Assembly (NCBI GenBank): GCA_021323595.1
Contig: JAJPKR010000006.1
Location: 1-64,000 of the forward strand
Source of the DNA: Terriglobia bacterium
GTDB taxonomy: Bacteria > Acidobacteriota > Terriglobia > Terriglobales > SCQP01
Direction: 5' to 3'
Length of the DNA stretch: 64,000 bases
Part shown: piece after piece, positions 1 to 9,103 of the stretch
How positions within the stretch are numbered: the first letter of the stretch is position 1
How the letters are laid out: each line of letters begins with the position of its first letter
Made by a program: the position numbers and the translations under genes
Notes under the pieces: generated by a model
Told to the model about the DNA's origin: nothing
Seen by the model: only the letters and a program-made list of their open reading frames with translations
Database searches by the model: none

Positions 1-4
1 ACTT

Positions 5-20
5 GGGGGGGGGGGGGGGG
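5..20. other. Homopolymer run of 16 G at window edge
   Basis: Sixteen consecutive G residues follow the first four bases. Such runs at an end are a familiar artefact of two-colour Illumina chemistry or of assembly collapse. I read it as a contig edge, not biology. The true upstream sequence of the first gene is therefore unknown beyond about 40 bases. Confidence 0.7.
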
Positions 21-62
21 TAATATCCACTCGGCTGCACTCATTGCAGCCAGGAGGTAAGT

Positions 63-272
63 ATGGCACATAACACTCAACGGCGGCTTCGTGCCGGTTT
101 TTTCGCCGGTTCGGCTATCGCCACCCTGGCGATGGCGCTTCTGGTGGCTTTTTCTCCCCGGAAGGCCTTCGCGTCACCCAGCACCTGGGCCACAGGAACG
201 TGGAACGCAGGAGAGGCAACCTGTACTTGTCCGACGTACTACGCGGGTTGCAAATGCGTCAACCGGGGTTGA
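63..272 (+). CDS. Small exported Cys-rich peptide (hypothetical)
   Basis: This encodes 69 residues. A strong AGGAGG Shine-Dalgarno at 52-57 sits five bases before the ATG, so it is very probably translated. Residues 7-10 are basic, residues 11-30 form a hydrophobic stretch, and a signal-peptidase-like AFA site ends at residue 37. The predicted mature peptide has about 32 residues with a symmetric CxC-x6-CxC pattern (Cys54, 56, 63, 65), suited to two disulfides or one metal site. I do not recognise the family. The setting, a small exported Cys peptide directly upstream of an exported beta-propeller protein and a redoxin, recalls the NVEALA-peptide/6-bladed-propeller pairs of Bacteroidetes. That comparison is inferred from layout only, not from homology. 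The function is unknown. Confidence 0.75.
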   Translation: MAHNTQRRLRAGFFAGSAIATLAMALLVAFSPRKAFASPSTWATGTWNAGEATCTCPTYYAGCKCVNRG

Positions 273-302
273 CGCATGAAAGGGGCGCCGCGCGCGGCGC
301 CC
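254..302 (+). promoter_or_regulatory. Two adjacent near-perfect palindromes at peptide/propeller junction
   Basis: Bases 254-277 form a perfect palindrome with 11-base arms and a GG centre; it holds the peptide's stop codon and the ATG proposed for the next gene. Bases 283-302 form a second GC-only palindrome with 10-base arms. No U-tract follows, so this is not a classical intrinsic terminator. Hairpins here could stabilise the short peptide mRNA, attenuate transcription into the propeller gene, or hide its start site. Confidence 0.6.
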
Positions 303-1318
303 TCCCCTTGTTCCCACGGTGCGCCAGGGCGCTCTTGACCGCTGCCGTGGCGGTCTCTACCGTCGCTGCAGCGGGGCTCAGTGCCGGGCGGCTGAGAAAG
401 GTGGACTCGGTCGTCTTAAAAGGGGCGCCGCGGGCGGATCAAGTGGTGGCCTTCAGCGGCGGCTTCGTTGTGCGGGAGGCGGACTTTCGCCGGCCTGGAA
501 CCCAGCAAATCGCGGTGTACGACGCGAACGGCAACCTCGAGTCTCGCGTCGGGCGGTACGGACCCGGACCGTTTGAGTTCGACAGGCTCGTAGGTATCGC
601 GCTGGGTCCAGACCGGGCAATTTGGGCGGTCGACCTTTACAGCAAGGTTATCCGTTACTCGCTGCAGGGGCGTCCGCTGAGCACAACGCTCATTCAGAAT
701 CCGGGGTTCGAACCGCAGGCGATAGCACTAGTCCCCCGCCGCAGAGTGTTCTATCTGGCGGGCTGTCAGCCGCTGCACTACTATCTTGATCTCGGCTGCT
801 CGCTACTTCACGAGTACAGCATCGCGGGGCGGGCGTTCCAGCGCTCTTTTCTGCCGACGGCTCCAGTCGCGGTACGGGATCACCTGTTCCCGCTCGAAAA
901 TTATTTTCTCGCGGCTGGGCAGAACGGCGATTTGTTTTTTGCCGACGGGCCCGTTTTCGAGTTGGACCGGCTGAATCCGCGCACGGGCTCGATCAGGCGC
1001 TTTCCAATCCGGTCCAGTCGAGCGCAGCCACCCGGGCCGCTTCTAACCGGGCAGCAAGCCGCATACTACGAGAGGAGGTATCGTGAGGCCTGCCTTATTC
1101 AGGCTCTTTTCGCCGCCGGACGGGTCGTGCTCGTGCAGTTGCGGGTGCCCGCGGAACACGAAGGTTGCCTGGAGGCTTTCCTCGGAAGCGGCCGCCAGAT
1201 AGCTACAGATCTACTCTCGCCGGGGCGGCTTGTCGGCACTGACGAGGAAAACTTCCTGTTCGCGCAGCAGGGACCGCAGGGGGTCCGCCTCACCGAGTGG
1301 CGGTTCACGGGCCAGTGA
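254..1318 (+). CDS. Exported 6-bladed beta-propeller-like protein
   Basis: This is a protein of about 354 residues from the ATG at 254. An in-frame GTG at 200 and a TTG at 308 are alternatives, and the start is uncertain because 254 lies inside a palindrome. Residues about 22-42 form a signal peptide (RCARALL followed by an Ala/Val stretch). The body has repeated strand-turn units such as VYDANGN, GPDRAIWAVD and NGDLFFADGP, typical of NHL/6-bladed propeller proteins, which usually bind ligands or scaffold complexes outside the cytoplasm. Several Cys residues (GCQ, GCS, EACL, EGCL) fit an oxidising compartment. The gene overlaps the Cys-rich peptide gene and shares a GTGA overlap with the redoxin gene downstream, so the three are probably co-expressed. 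Confidence 0.65.
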   Translation: MRQPGLTHERGAARGALPLFPRCARALLTAAVAVSTVAAAGLSAGRLRKVDSVVLKGAPRADQVVAFSGGFVVREADFRRPGTQQIAVYDANGNLESRVGRYGPGPFEFDRLVGIALGPDRAIWAVDLYSKVIRYSLQGRPLSTTLIQNPGFEPQAIALVPRRRVFYLAGCQPLHYYLDLGCSLLHEYSIAGRAFQRSFLPTAPVAVRDHLFPLENYFLAAGQNGDLFFADGPVFELDRLNPRTGSIRRFPIRSSRAQPPGPLLTGQQAAYYERRYREACLIQALFAAGRVVLVQLRVPAEHEGCLEAFLGSGRQIATDLLSPGRLVGTDEENFLFAQQGPQGVRLTEWRFTGQ

Positions 1319-1875
1319 CGGGACCACGGCGGCCGGGAACTTGGTTTTTTGCGCTGGGCACCCTCGGGTTCGTCAGTGCTGCCGTCGTGCTCGCCTGGAA
1401 AGTCAGGGTTCTTAGCAGCGAGATCTCACACCTGCCGCCGTCGGTTGACCCTTGCGCCTTGGTCGCTTTACTTAACACCGCCTTGCCGAGCGGCGACGGC
1501 GCTGAGATTCGACTGGGCGAGATCAGGACGCGGTACCTGGTCCTTTACATTTTCACGCTACAGGACTGCTTCGGGTGCTTACCGGAGTTGACGGACTTGA
1601 ACCAGCTGGAACGCCGGCCCGACACTCGCGTTTTCGGGTTGCTGGCGTTCGCCAGCTCCGACGAGGCTCAGCAAACCCGCCGGAATTTCGGCCTCAAATT
1701 CCCAGTGCTCCTCGACACAGATGGGCATCTCCTGCGTGGGCTGCGGGTGCCGAAGACTCCCTGGAAATTGGTGATCCGCTTGTCGGACAAGAGGATTATT
1801 TATGAGGATCCGCCGAGCGTCGGGCTGAGGGAGCGGGGCGCGTTCCTTGATCGTGTCGAGCAGCTTGCACCCTGA
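1315..1875 (+). CDS. Membrane-anchored thioredoxin-fold (TlpA/redoxin-like) protein
   Basis: This encodes about 186 residues from a GTG at 1315 that overlaps the preceding stop as GTGA; a GTG at 1297 is also in frame. Residues about 10-28 form one membrane anchor. The thioredoxin-like domain follows, with the redox motif C85-F-G-C88 and, later, the cis-proline loop region (VPKTPW). TlpA/ResA-type proteins of this shape reduce or exchange disulfides on exported partners. Its coupling to an exported Cys-rich peptide suggests that peptide or the propeller protein as substrate. The stretch NFGLKFPVLLDTDG resembles AhpC/TSA-type redoxins. Substrate and direction of electron flow are not known. Confidence 0.75.
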   Translation: MTGPRRPGTWFFALGTLGFVSAAVVLAWKVRVLSSEISHLPPSVDPCALVALLNTALPSGDGAEIRLGEIRTRYLVLYIFTLQDCFGCLPELTDLNQLERRPDTRVFGLLAFASSDEAQQTRRNFGLKFPVLLDTDGHLLRGLRVPKTPWKLVIRLSDKRIIYEDPPSVGLRERGAFLDRVEQLAP

Positions 1876-2116
1876 TTCCGCGCAGTGACCCGTTCCCCGC
1901 AGTCCGCAGGCATCGCATCTCCATCGTTAGCGCCGTACTTGTTGGACTTGGCGAATGGTTTGGCGGACCGCGGCGCCGTCATGCGCGCCGTGCGTCCTGC
2001 GGCGACCAGCGTGCACGTCCAATCGTGCGCTCCGCCCCACGCTTGAGCGTCGTCGCAGCCGCGCTTCCCGTCCTAGCGGCGCTGCCCGGCGCCGAGAAGC
2101 CCTGGGGGTGCAGTTT

Positions 2117-2147
2117 TGCGCTGCCCCACCTCCCGTCCCGTAAAATG
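2117..2147 (+). promoter_or_regulatory. Putative promoter of ispH
   Basis: A TAAAAT -10 box at 2142-2147 ends five bases before the GTG start at 2153. A weak TTGCGC at 2117-2122 lies 19 bases further upstream. If used, transcription starts at or next to the first codon, giving a leaderless mRNA. The preceding gap, 1876-2116, holds no gene that I can support. Confidence 0.45.
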
Positions 2148-2152
2148 GATAG

Positions 2153-3103
2153 GTGACGACGGGCCAAGCCAAGACCGTGCTGATTCTGAAGCCGCGCGGA
2201 TTTTGCGCCGGTGTGGTGCGGGCCGTGGAAGCGGTGGAGCGCGCGCTCGAGCAATTCGGCCCTCCGATCTACGTCTTCAACGAGATTGTCCACAATCGCA
2301 CCGTGATTCGCGATCTCGAGGCGCGCGGCGCGATCTTCGTCCGCAGCTTGCAGGATCCTCCGGCCGGAGCGCGCGTGTTTTTCAGCGCCCATGGGGTATC
2401 GCCGCAGGCCTGGAATGCGGCGCGCGCCCGTGGCTTGCAAGTCATTGACGCGACTTGCCCGCTAGTCAGCAAGGTGCATATGGAGGCGCGGGATTACATC
2501 CGCCGCGGATTCAGCTTGATCATCATCGGGCACCGCGAGCACGACGAGATCATCGGCCTTTTGGGCGAAGTGCCGGCGGAGACGCCCGTCGTGGAAACTC
2601 CGGAGCAGGCCGACCGGGTCGAAGTGGCCCATCCCGAGCGCGTCGCCTACTTGACCCAGACCACGCTCAGCCTGGATGAGACAGGCGAAATCATCGCGCG
2701 GCTGCGGGCGCGGTTTCCCCGGATCGCCGGGCCCAAGGCGCAAGACATTTGTTACGCCACCCAGAACCGCCAAACCGCGCTGAAGGCGATCGCGCCGGAG
2801 GTCGACGCAGTGTTGGTGGTGGGATCGGAAAACAGTTCGAATTCGCTGCGCCTGGTCGAAGTCGCCGCCAAGGCCGGCACGCCTTCCTATCGCATCGACG
2901 GCGTGGAAGAGATCCAGCCGGAGTGGCTTGCGGGCGTGACCACGCTGGCATTGACGGCGGGCGCTTCGGCGCCGGAGAGCTTGGTGCGCCAGGTGGTGGC
3001 GGAGCTGCAGCGCCGCTTCGGCTTCGAGAACGTGCGAGAAACCGGCGCGATCGAAGAGAACGTACGATTTACCTTGCCGGCCGCGGTGGCCGCCAAGGCG
3101 TAA
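2153..3103 (+). CDS. ispH: 4-hydroxy-3-methylbut-2-enyl diphosphate reductase
   Basis: Last step of the MEP isoprenoid pathway: an iron-sulfur enzyme that reduces HMBPP to isopentenyl and dimethylallyl diphosphate in the cytosol. The 316 residues match the usual family length. The three cluster cysteines are visible as C18 (RGFCAG), C102 (DATCPLV) and C200 (DICYAT), and the substrate-binding SAHGVSP and GSENSSNS motifs are intact. The GTG start at 2153 places the first conserved segment at the usual distance. Transketolase follows 24 bases downstream on the same strand, and the two may be co-transcribed; both enzymes use or produce triose-derived metabolites. Confidence 0.95.
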   Translation: MTTGQAKTVLILKPRGFCAGVVRAVEAVERALEQFGPPIYVFNEIVHNRTVIRDLEARGAIFVRSLQDPPAGARVFFSAHGVSPQAWNAARARGLQVIDATCPLVSKVHMEARDYIRRGFSLIIIGHREHDEIIGLLGEVPAETPVVETPEQADRVEVAHPERVAYLTQTTLSLDETGEIIARLRARFPRIAGPKAQDICYATQNRQTALKAIAPEVDAVLVVGSENSSNSLRLVEVAAKAGTPSYRIDGVEEIQPEWLAGVTTLALTAGASAPESLVRQVVAELQRRFGFENVRETGAIEENVRFTLPAAVAAKA

Positions 3104-3127
3104 GGATTTCAGTCAGGGAGAACGCCC

Positions 3128-4993
3128 ATGCCCGAGGATCGCCAGGCATTGCTCAACGGGTTGCGGAATATCGCCACCCAACTTCGAATCGACTCCATTC
3201 AGGCCACGAGCGCTGCCGGCAGCGGCCATCCGACCAGTTCGATGTCGGCGGCCGAGATCATGGCGGCGCTGTTCTTCGCCGAGATGCGCTTCGACCCCAA
3301 GCGGCCGGCGGCGCTGGAGAACGACAAGTTCGTGCTATCGAAAGGCCATGCCGCTCCCGTGCTCTATGCCGTCTGGGCGGAACTGGGCTTCATGCCGCGC
3401 GAGCACTTGCTGACGCTGCGGCGGTTCGATTCCGACCTGGAAGGGCACCCGACGCCCATCCTGCCCTTCGTGGCGGTGCCGACCGGCGCCTTGGGGCAAG
3501 GCTTGGCGGTGGGGCTGGGAATGGCGTTGGCGGCGCGGATCGAGTCCCGTCCCTATCGCACCTACGTGCTGATGGGCGACGGCGAGACTGCGGAAGGCTC
3601 GGTTTGGGAGGCGGCACAGGTCGCGAGCCATCACGGCGTGGACAACCTTTGCGCCATTGTGGACGTGAACCGGCTGGGGCAGAGCCAGCCGACCATGCTG
3701 CAGCACCAGATGGAAGTCCATCAGCGGCGCTGGGAGGCCTTCGGCTGGAACGCGCTGGTGGTGAACGGCCATGACCTCGGGCAACTGCTGGACGCCTTCG
3801 CGCAGGCGCGCGCGGCGCAAGGCCGGCCCACGGTGATTTTGGCGCGCACGCTCAAGGGCCGCGGCGTCTCGTTTCTCGAGGACAAGGAAGGCTGGCACGG
3901 CAAGGCGCTGAAGAAGGGGGCCGAGACGGAAGCGGCCTTGAAGGAGCTGCAGGCGCAGTTCGTGGCCAACGGCGTCAAGCCCGTGCCGCCGGCACCGGTG
4001 GGCGGGCCGCCGCCGGCGCCGCGCGAAGGCCTCTCGTTGCCGCGCCCGCCGTTCGACAAGCCGATCGCCACGCGCGAGGCCTTCGGCCAGGCGCTGGCGG
4101 CGCTGGGCCGGCTCGACAGCCGGGTGGTGGCTCTCGACGGCGACGTCAAGAATTCGACCTTCACCGAAGATTTTCAGCAAGTGGCGCCCAATCGCTTCTT
4201 CGAGAGCTATATCGCCGAGCAGAACATGGTGGGCATGGCCATGGGCATGGCGGCTGAGGGTAAGATTCCGTTTCTCGCGACCTTTGCCTGCTTCTTGACG
4301 CGCGCTGCGGATTTCATACGGTTGGCGGCGCTGGCGCGTTCGAACGTGAAGGTGGTGGGGACGCACGCCGGCGTCTCCATCGGCGAGGATGGCGCGTCGC
4401 AGATGGGCCTGGAGGACCTGGCGCTGTTCCGCGCCACGCCGGAATCGCTGGTGCTGTACCCCAGCGACGCGATCGCCACCTGGCGGGCCGTGGAGTTGGC
4501 CGCGCGCCACCAAGGGCTGGCGTACATCCGCACGGGACGGCCCAAGAGCCCGCTCGTGTACAGCGCCGACGAAACGTTTGCCATCGGGCAAGCCAAGGTG
4601 CTGCGCGAGAGCGCGGACGACATCGCGACGGTCGTGACCGCGGGCGTGACGCTGGCCGAGGCGCTGGCGGCTTATGAAGAACTGAAGAAGGCGGGGCTGG
4701 TGATTCGCGTCATCGATCTCTTCAGCGTGCGTCCGATTGACGGCAATACCCTGCGCGCCGCCGCCCGCGCGACCAACAATCTGATCATCACCGTCGAGGA
4801 TCATTACTTGGCGGGCGGATTGGGGGACGCCGTCGCCGAGGCGCTCGGCCCGGAGGGGGCGCGCGTCGTGCGGCTGGGCATCACCCAGATTCCGCATAGC
4901 GGCACGGCTGCGCAACTGCTGCACGCCTATAAGATCGACGCCGCCGCCATCGTCGAGCGCGTGCACGCACTGGCCCCCGCCCGCGCCCGGTAG
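3128..4993 (+). CDS. tkt: Transketolase (full-length)
   Basis: Moves two-carbon units between ketose and aldose phosphates in the pentose phosphate pathway and produces sedoheptulose 7-phosphate. That product is the precursor of the ADP-heptoses made by the hld genes elsewhere in this window. The 621 residues carry the N-terminal thiamine diphosphate domain (GSGHPTSSMSAAEI near residue 31, the GDGE...N cofactor motif near residue 150), a Pro/Ala-rich linker around 285-300, and the pyrimidine and C-terminal domains (YIAEQNMVGMAMG near 360). An AGGGAG ribosome site precedes the ATG. The length is slightly under that of classical enzymes of about 660 residues and fits the shorter transketolase type. 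Confidence 0.93.
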   Translation: MPEDRQALLNGLRNIATQLRIDSIQATSAAGSGHPTSSMSAAEIMAALFFAEMRFDPKRPAALENDKFVLSKGHAAPVLYAVWAELGFMPREHLLTLRRFDSDLEGHPTPILPFVAVPTGALGQGLAVGLGMALAARIESRPYRTYVLMGDGETAEGSVWEAAQVASHHGVDNLCAIVDVNRLGQSQPTMLQHQMEVHQRRWEAFGWNALVVNGHDLGQLLDAFAQARAAQGRPTVILARTLKGRGVSFLEDKEGWHGKALKKGAETEAALKELQAQFVANGVKPVPPAPVGGPPPAPREGLSLPRPPFDKPIATREAFGQALAALGRLDSRVVALDGDVKNSTFTEDFQQVAPNRFFESYIAEQNMVGMAMGMAAEGKIPFLATFACFLTRAADFIRLAALARSNVKVVGTHAGVSIGEDGASQMGLEDLALFRATPESLVLYPSDAIATWRAVELAARHQGLAYIRTGRPKSPLVYSADETFAIGQAKVLRESADDIATVVTAGVTLAEALAAYEELKKAGLVIRVIDLFSVRPIDGNTLRAAARATNNLIITVEDHYLAGGLGDAVAEALGPEGARVVRLGITQIPHSGTAAQLLHAYKIDAAAIVERVHALAPARAR

Positions 4994-5094
4994 GCGGCGC
5001 TCCCCGCGGCGCAAGAACAGCGACCAGAACGCCGGCAGCGGCGCACAACCGCCGCCCCGCGCTACAGCCGGGGATCGCGGTATGGGCGCGCGGC

Positions 5095-5520
5095 TCAGGC
5101 GGCGTCAGTGCCCAGCGCGAGAACGAAATACTGTGCGTGAGCGGGTCCGGGATTGCGCACGCCATGTTCCTGGTTGGAGGCCACGTAGGCGACTCCGCCG
5201 GGGCCGAGGACGACGCTTCGGTTCGCGATCGTAACTTCGAGCTGTCCTTCGCGGATCAGGAAGATCTCTTCATGCCGGTGATGGTGCGGCGGGTGCGGCC
5301 GGGCGCCTGGCGCCAGATCCGTTTCGTGCAGTTCAACGTGGAAGCCGGTATGGGTTTCGCCCGCCAGCACCGGCCGGGTCCGGCTGGCGCCGGCGCCATG
5401 CACCGGCAGGCCGGAGAAGCGAAAGATGCGGGAGGGCAGCGGGGAGGCGGCGGCGCCGAAGGCGGGCAGCGCCGGCAGTCCGAAGAGCCAGGCAAGCGAT
5501 TGGCGGCGAGAGTAGCGCAT
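5095..5520 (-). CDS. Exported cupin-domain protein
   Basis: This is a 141-residue single cupin. The N-terminus has SRRQSL followed by a hydrophobic stretch ending in AFGAAA, a good Tat-type signal. The metal-binding cupin motif 1 is present around residues 72-92 (GARPHPPHHHRHEEIF), with a Glu and several His residues, and motif 2 is around GPGGVAYVASNQEHGV. Such proteins are small metal-dependent sensors or enzymes of very varied function; no substrate can be named. It is convergent with transketolase and follows the frr operon, 149 bases downstream on the same strand. Confidence 0.75.
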   Translation of the reverse strand: MRYSRRQSLAWLFGLPALPAFGAAASPLPSRIFRFSGLPVHGAGASRTRPVLAGETHTGFHVELHETDLAPGARPHPPHHHRHEEIFLIREGQLEVTIANRSVVLGPGGVAYVASNQEHGVRNPGPAHAQYFVLALGTDAA

Positions 5521-5669
5521 CCGGCGATTCTACCGGCAGCCGCACGATTCCGGCGCGTTCGCGCCGAGAGGAAAAGTGCATGCGCCATTTTTCCCCGGAG
5601 TGCGCTCTCCCGGCGCATTCCGGCGAGGAGATCGACTGGATCCCTCGCCCGCCGCGCATGGCGGCCGGG

Positions 5670-6254
5670 CTAGACGGTCATGATTTCTTTTTCTTTGGCG
5701 GCGGCGGCCTCGTCGAGGCGCTTCAACTCGTCGTCGGTGAGCTTCTGGATGTCTTCGTGGGCGCGGCGCTCCTCGTCCTCGCTGATCTTTTTTTCGCTTT
5801 TGAGCTTCTTCACGCCGTCGTTGCCGTCGCGGCGAATATTGCGCACCGCGGTGCGGTGATCCTCGAGCACTTTGTGCAGGTGCTTGACCAGCTCCCGGCG
5901 GCGCTCCTCGGTGAGCGGCGGCACCGGGATGCGAATCAGCTTGCCGTCGTTCGCGGGGTTCAGGCCCAAATCGGCGGCCCGGATCGCCTTCTCGATGTTG
6001 CCCAAGGCGCTGACGTCATAGGGCTGGACGGTGAGCAGTTGCGGATCCGGCGCGTGAATGGTGGCCAGCTGATTGAGCGGCATCTCCGTGCCGTAGTATT
6101 CAACCCGCACCGCATCCAGCAAGTGGATCGAGGCGCGGCCGGTGCGGATGGAGCCTAGGGCGGCGCGGAAATCGGCGATCGCTTTGTCCATGCGGGTGCG
6201 CAGGGATTGAAAAACCTCGCGAAGGGCGGGAACGGAAGCGGATGCGACAGCCAT
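5670..6254 (-). CDS. frr: Ribosome recycling factor
   Basis: Splits post-termination ribosomes together with EF-G. The 194 residues include the conserved GRASIHLLD and RIPVPPLTEERR segments and the long three-helix bundle; RRF is usually about 185 residues. It lies last in the classical rplM-rpsI-rpsB-tsf-pyrH-frr order, 60 bases after pyrH. It ends in MTV, following the glutamate- and lysine-rich final helix. Confidence 0.97.
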   Translation of the reverse strand: MAVASASVPALREVFQSLRTRMDKAIADFRAALGSIRTGRASIHLLDAVRVEYYGTEMPLNQLATIHAPDPQLLTVQPYDVSALGNIEKAIRAADLGLNPANDGKLIRIPVPPLTEERRRELVKHLHKVLEDHRTAVRNIRRDGNDGVKKLKSEKKISEDEERRAHEDIQKLTDDELKRLDEAAAAKEKEIMTV

Positions 6255-6314
6255 GGCTCAAAGTCCTCGGGGCGACTGTTTTTCGATGATTATAGCGGGC
6301 CGGCCCTCGCCCGG

Positions 6315-7064
6315 TCAGCCGCGCGCGACGGCCGGTGTGGTGGTTTCGGCGATGCGCGAACCGATGGGCTCGCCGAGCACCACGCGGCGCACGTTGCCGG
6401 GCTCGCGCAGGTTGAACACGATGACCGGGAGCTTGTTGTCTTGGCAGAGGGAAACGGCGGAAATATCCATGACGCGCAGGTTGCGCTCGATGAAATCTTG
6501 GTAGCCGATGGCGGTGAAGCGGCGCGCACCGGGCACGAGCGCGGGGTCGGCGTCGTAGATGCCGTCCACCTTGGTGCCCTTGAGAATGACCTCGGCTTTC
6601 ACTTCCATGGCGCGCAGCGCGGCGGCGGTATCGGTGGAAAAATAGGGATTGCCGGTGCCGCCGACGAAGATGACGACGCGGCCTTTTTCGAGATGGCGGA
6701 TGGCGCGGCGGCGGATGAAGGGCTCGGCCACCTGATGCATTTGGATCGCGCTCATCACCCGTGTAGTCCAGCCGCGGCTCTCGAGCGCGTCTTGCATGGC
6801 GAGACCGTTGATGACCGTCGCCAGCATGCCCATATGGTCGGCGGCGACGCGGTCCATCTGTTTGGCTTGCAGCGCGACGCCGCGAAAGAAGTTGCCGCCG
6901 CCAAGCACCAAAGCGATCTCGACCTGCAACGCGCGCAGGCTTACGATTTCGTCGGCGATTGCGCCCAGCCGCTGGGGATCGATGCCGAATTCCCGATTGC
7001 CCGCCAGCGCCTCGCCGGAGAGCTTGAGCAGGACGCGTTTGAAGGCTGGGGCAGGGGCGGCCAT
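6315..7064 (-). CDS. pyrH: Uridylate kinase
   Basis: Phosphorylates UMP to UDP for pyrimidine nucleotide synthesis. The 249 residues begin at the ATG at 7064. The open frame extends 39 codons further upstream inside tsf, but that extension is out-of-frame tsf sequence and not family-like. The amino-acid-kinase fold is visible from [12 protein letters not shown], then LGGGNFFRG and the [18 protein letters not shown] loop. It starts seven bases after the tsf stop with no clear ribosome site, so translational coupling to tsf is likely. Confidence 0.96.
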   Translation of the reverse strand: MAAPAPAFKRVLLKLSGEALAGNREFGIDPQRLGAIADEIVSLRALQVEIALVLGGGNFFRGVALQAKQMDRVAADHMGMLATVINGLAMQDALESRGWTTRVMSAIQMHQVAEPFIRRRAIRHLEKGRVVIFVGGTGNPYFSTDTAAALRAMEVKAEVILKGTKVDGIYDADPALVPGARRFTAIGYQDFIERNLRVMDISAVSLCQDNKLPVIVFNLREPGNVRRVVLGEPIGSRIAETTTPAVARG

Positions 7065-7071
7065 GAGGAAG

Positions 7072-7674
7072 TTAGCCGAGGTCTTCGCCGACCTTGTAGC
7101 GGGCGAAGCGGCGTACGGCAATATTTTCGCCGAATTGGGCGATTTTGCCGGCCACCAATTCAGCCACCGACATTTTGTCATCCTTGATGAAGCGCTGATC
7201 GAGGAGGCAGGTCTCTTCGTAAAACTTGCCGAGCTTGCCTTCGACGATCTTTTCGATGACTTGCGCCGGCTTGCCGCTGTCCTTCATTTGGGCGCGGAAG
7301 ATCTCCTTCTCCTGCTCGAGCACGGCCGCCGGCACCTGCTCGCGGCTCAGATAGCGCGGCGCGGCGGCCGCGACGTGCATGGCCAAATCGTGCAAGAGGG
7401 CCTGGAACTCGGGCGTGCGCGCCACGAAGTCGGTTTCACAGGCGAGCTCGATGAGGACGCCGATCTTGCCGCCGGCGTGGATGTAAGCGCCGATGGAGCC
7501 CTCGGAGGCGGTGCGCGCGGCCTTCTTGGCGGCGGCGGCGATGCCCTTCTTGCGCAGCCAGACCTCGGCTTGCGCCAAATCGCCTTGGTTTTCGGCCAAG
7601 GCCTGCTTGCAGTCCATCATCGGGGCGCCGGTGCGGTCGCGGAGCTGTTTGACTAAGGTGGCGGTGATTTCCAT
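7072..7674 (-). CDS. tsf: Elongation factor Ts (short form)
   Basis: Nucleotide-exchange factor for EF-Tu. The ATG at 7674 gives 200 residues; the frame stays open upstream to 8034, but that region is antisense-like Pro/Ser/Arg-rich sequence inside rpsB. The N-terminal UBA-like domain ([19 protein letters not shown]) and the TDFVAR signature are present, along with the C-terminal module. The protein is shorter than the E. coli factor of about 283 residues and resembles the single-core type seen in Thermus and other phyla. It sits between rpsB and pyrH, as in most bacteria. Confidence 0.95.
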   Translation of the reverse strand: MEITATLVKQLRDRTGAPMMDCKQALAENQGDLAQAEVWLRKKGIAAAAKKAARTASEGSIGAYIHAGGKIGVLIELACETDFVARTPEFQALLHDLAMHVAAAAPRYLSREQVPAAVLEQEKEIFRAQMKDSGKPAQVIEKIVEGKLGKFYEETCLLDQRFIKDDKMSVAELVAGKIAQFGENIAVRRFARYKVGEDLG

Positions 7675-7735
7675 GTCTCGATTGGGGCGCCAGGCCGAAC
7701 CCGCGTCGGGAAATTCGGCTGCAAGCGCTTGCCAG

Positions 7736-8641
<906 letters not shown>

Positions 8642-8698
8642 TTACCCTCCTCGTGGAGTTTGCAATCCCGCCGGGCGGGATTTTCTCTCCGGGCGCGG

Positions 8699-9094
8699 TT
8701 AGCGCTTGGAGAATTGGAAGCGCTTGCGCGCCCCTTTTTGTCCGTACTTTTTGCGTTCCTTCATGCGCGAATCGCGGGTGAGCATGCCGGCGGCGCGCAG
8801 CCGCGCCCGCAGTTCGGCGTTGTACGCAAGCAGCGCCCGCGCGATGCCCATGCGCAGGGCGCCGCTTTGGCCGCTGGGGCCCCCGCCCTCGACGCGCGCG
8901 ATCAGATCGAACTGCGCGGTGAGTTCCAGCAACCGCAGCGGCTCGCGCGCCTGAATGCGCAGGGTCTCGCTGGGGAAATATTGTTCGAGTTCGCGGCCGT
9001 TGATGCGGGTTTGACCGCTGCCCGGACGCAAGATCACTCGCGCCACCGCCAGCTTGCGCCGGCCAGTGCCTCGGTATTGAACCAACTCCGCCAT
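8699..9094 (-). CDS. rpsI: 30S ribosomal protein S9
   Basis: The 131 residues have the typical GTGRRKLAVARV start, GGGPSGQSGALRMGIARAL core and the basic C-terminal tail ending in SKR that reaches the P-site tRNA. It begins nine bases after rplM ends, the normal L13-S9 pair. Confidence 0.98.
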   Translation of the reverse strand: MAELVQYRGTGRRKLAVARVILRPGSGQTRINGRELEQYFPSETLRIQAREPLRLLELTAQFDLIARVEGGGPSGQSGALRMGIARALLAYNAELRARLRAAGMLTRDSRMKERKKYGQKGARKRFQFSKR

Positions 9095-9103
9095 GAAAAT
9101 GTT

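Noticed and set aside
3335-5014. Minus-strand open frame of 559 codons opposite transketolase
   Set aside because: It has low complexity, is Arg/His-rich and shows no family motif; transketolase on the plus strand is unambiguous.
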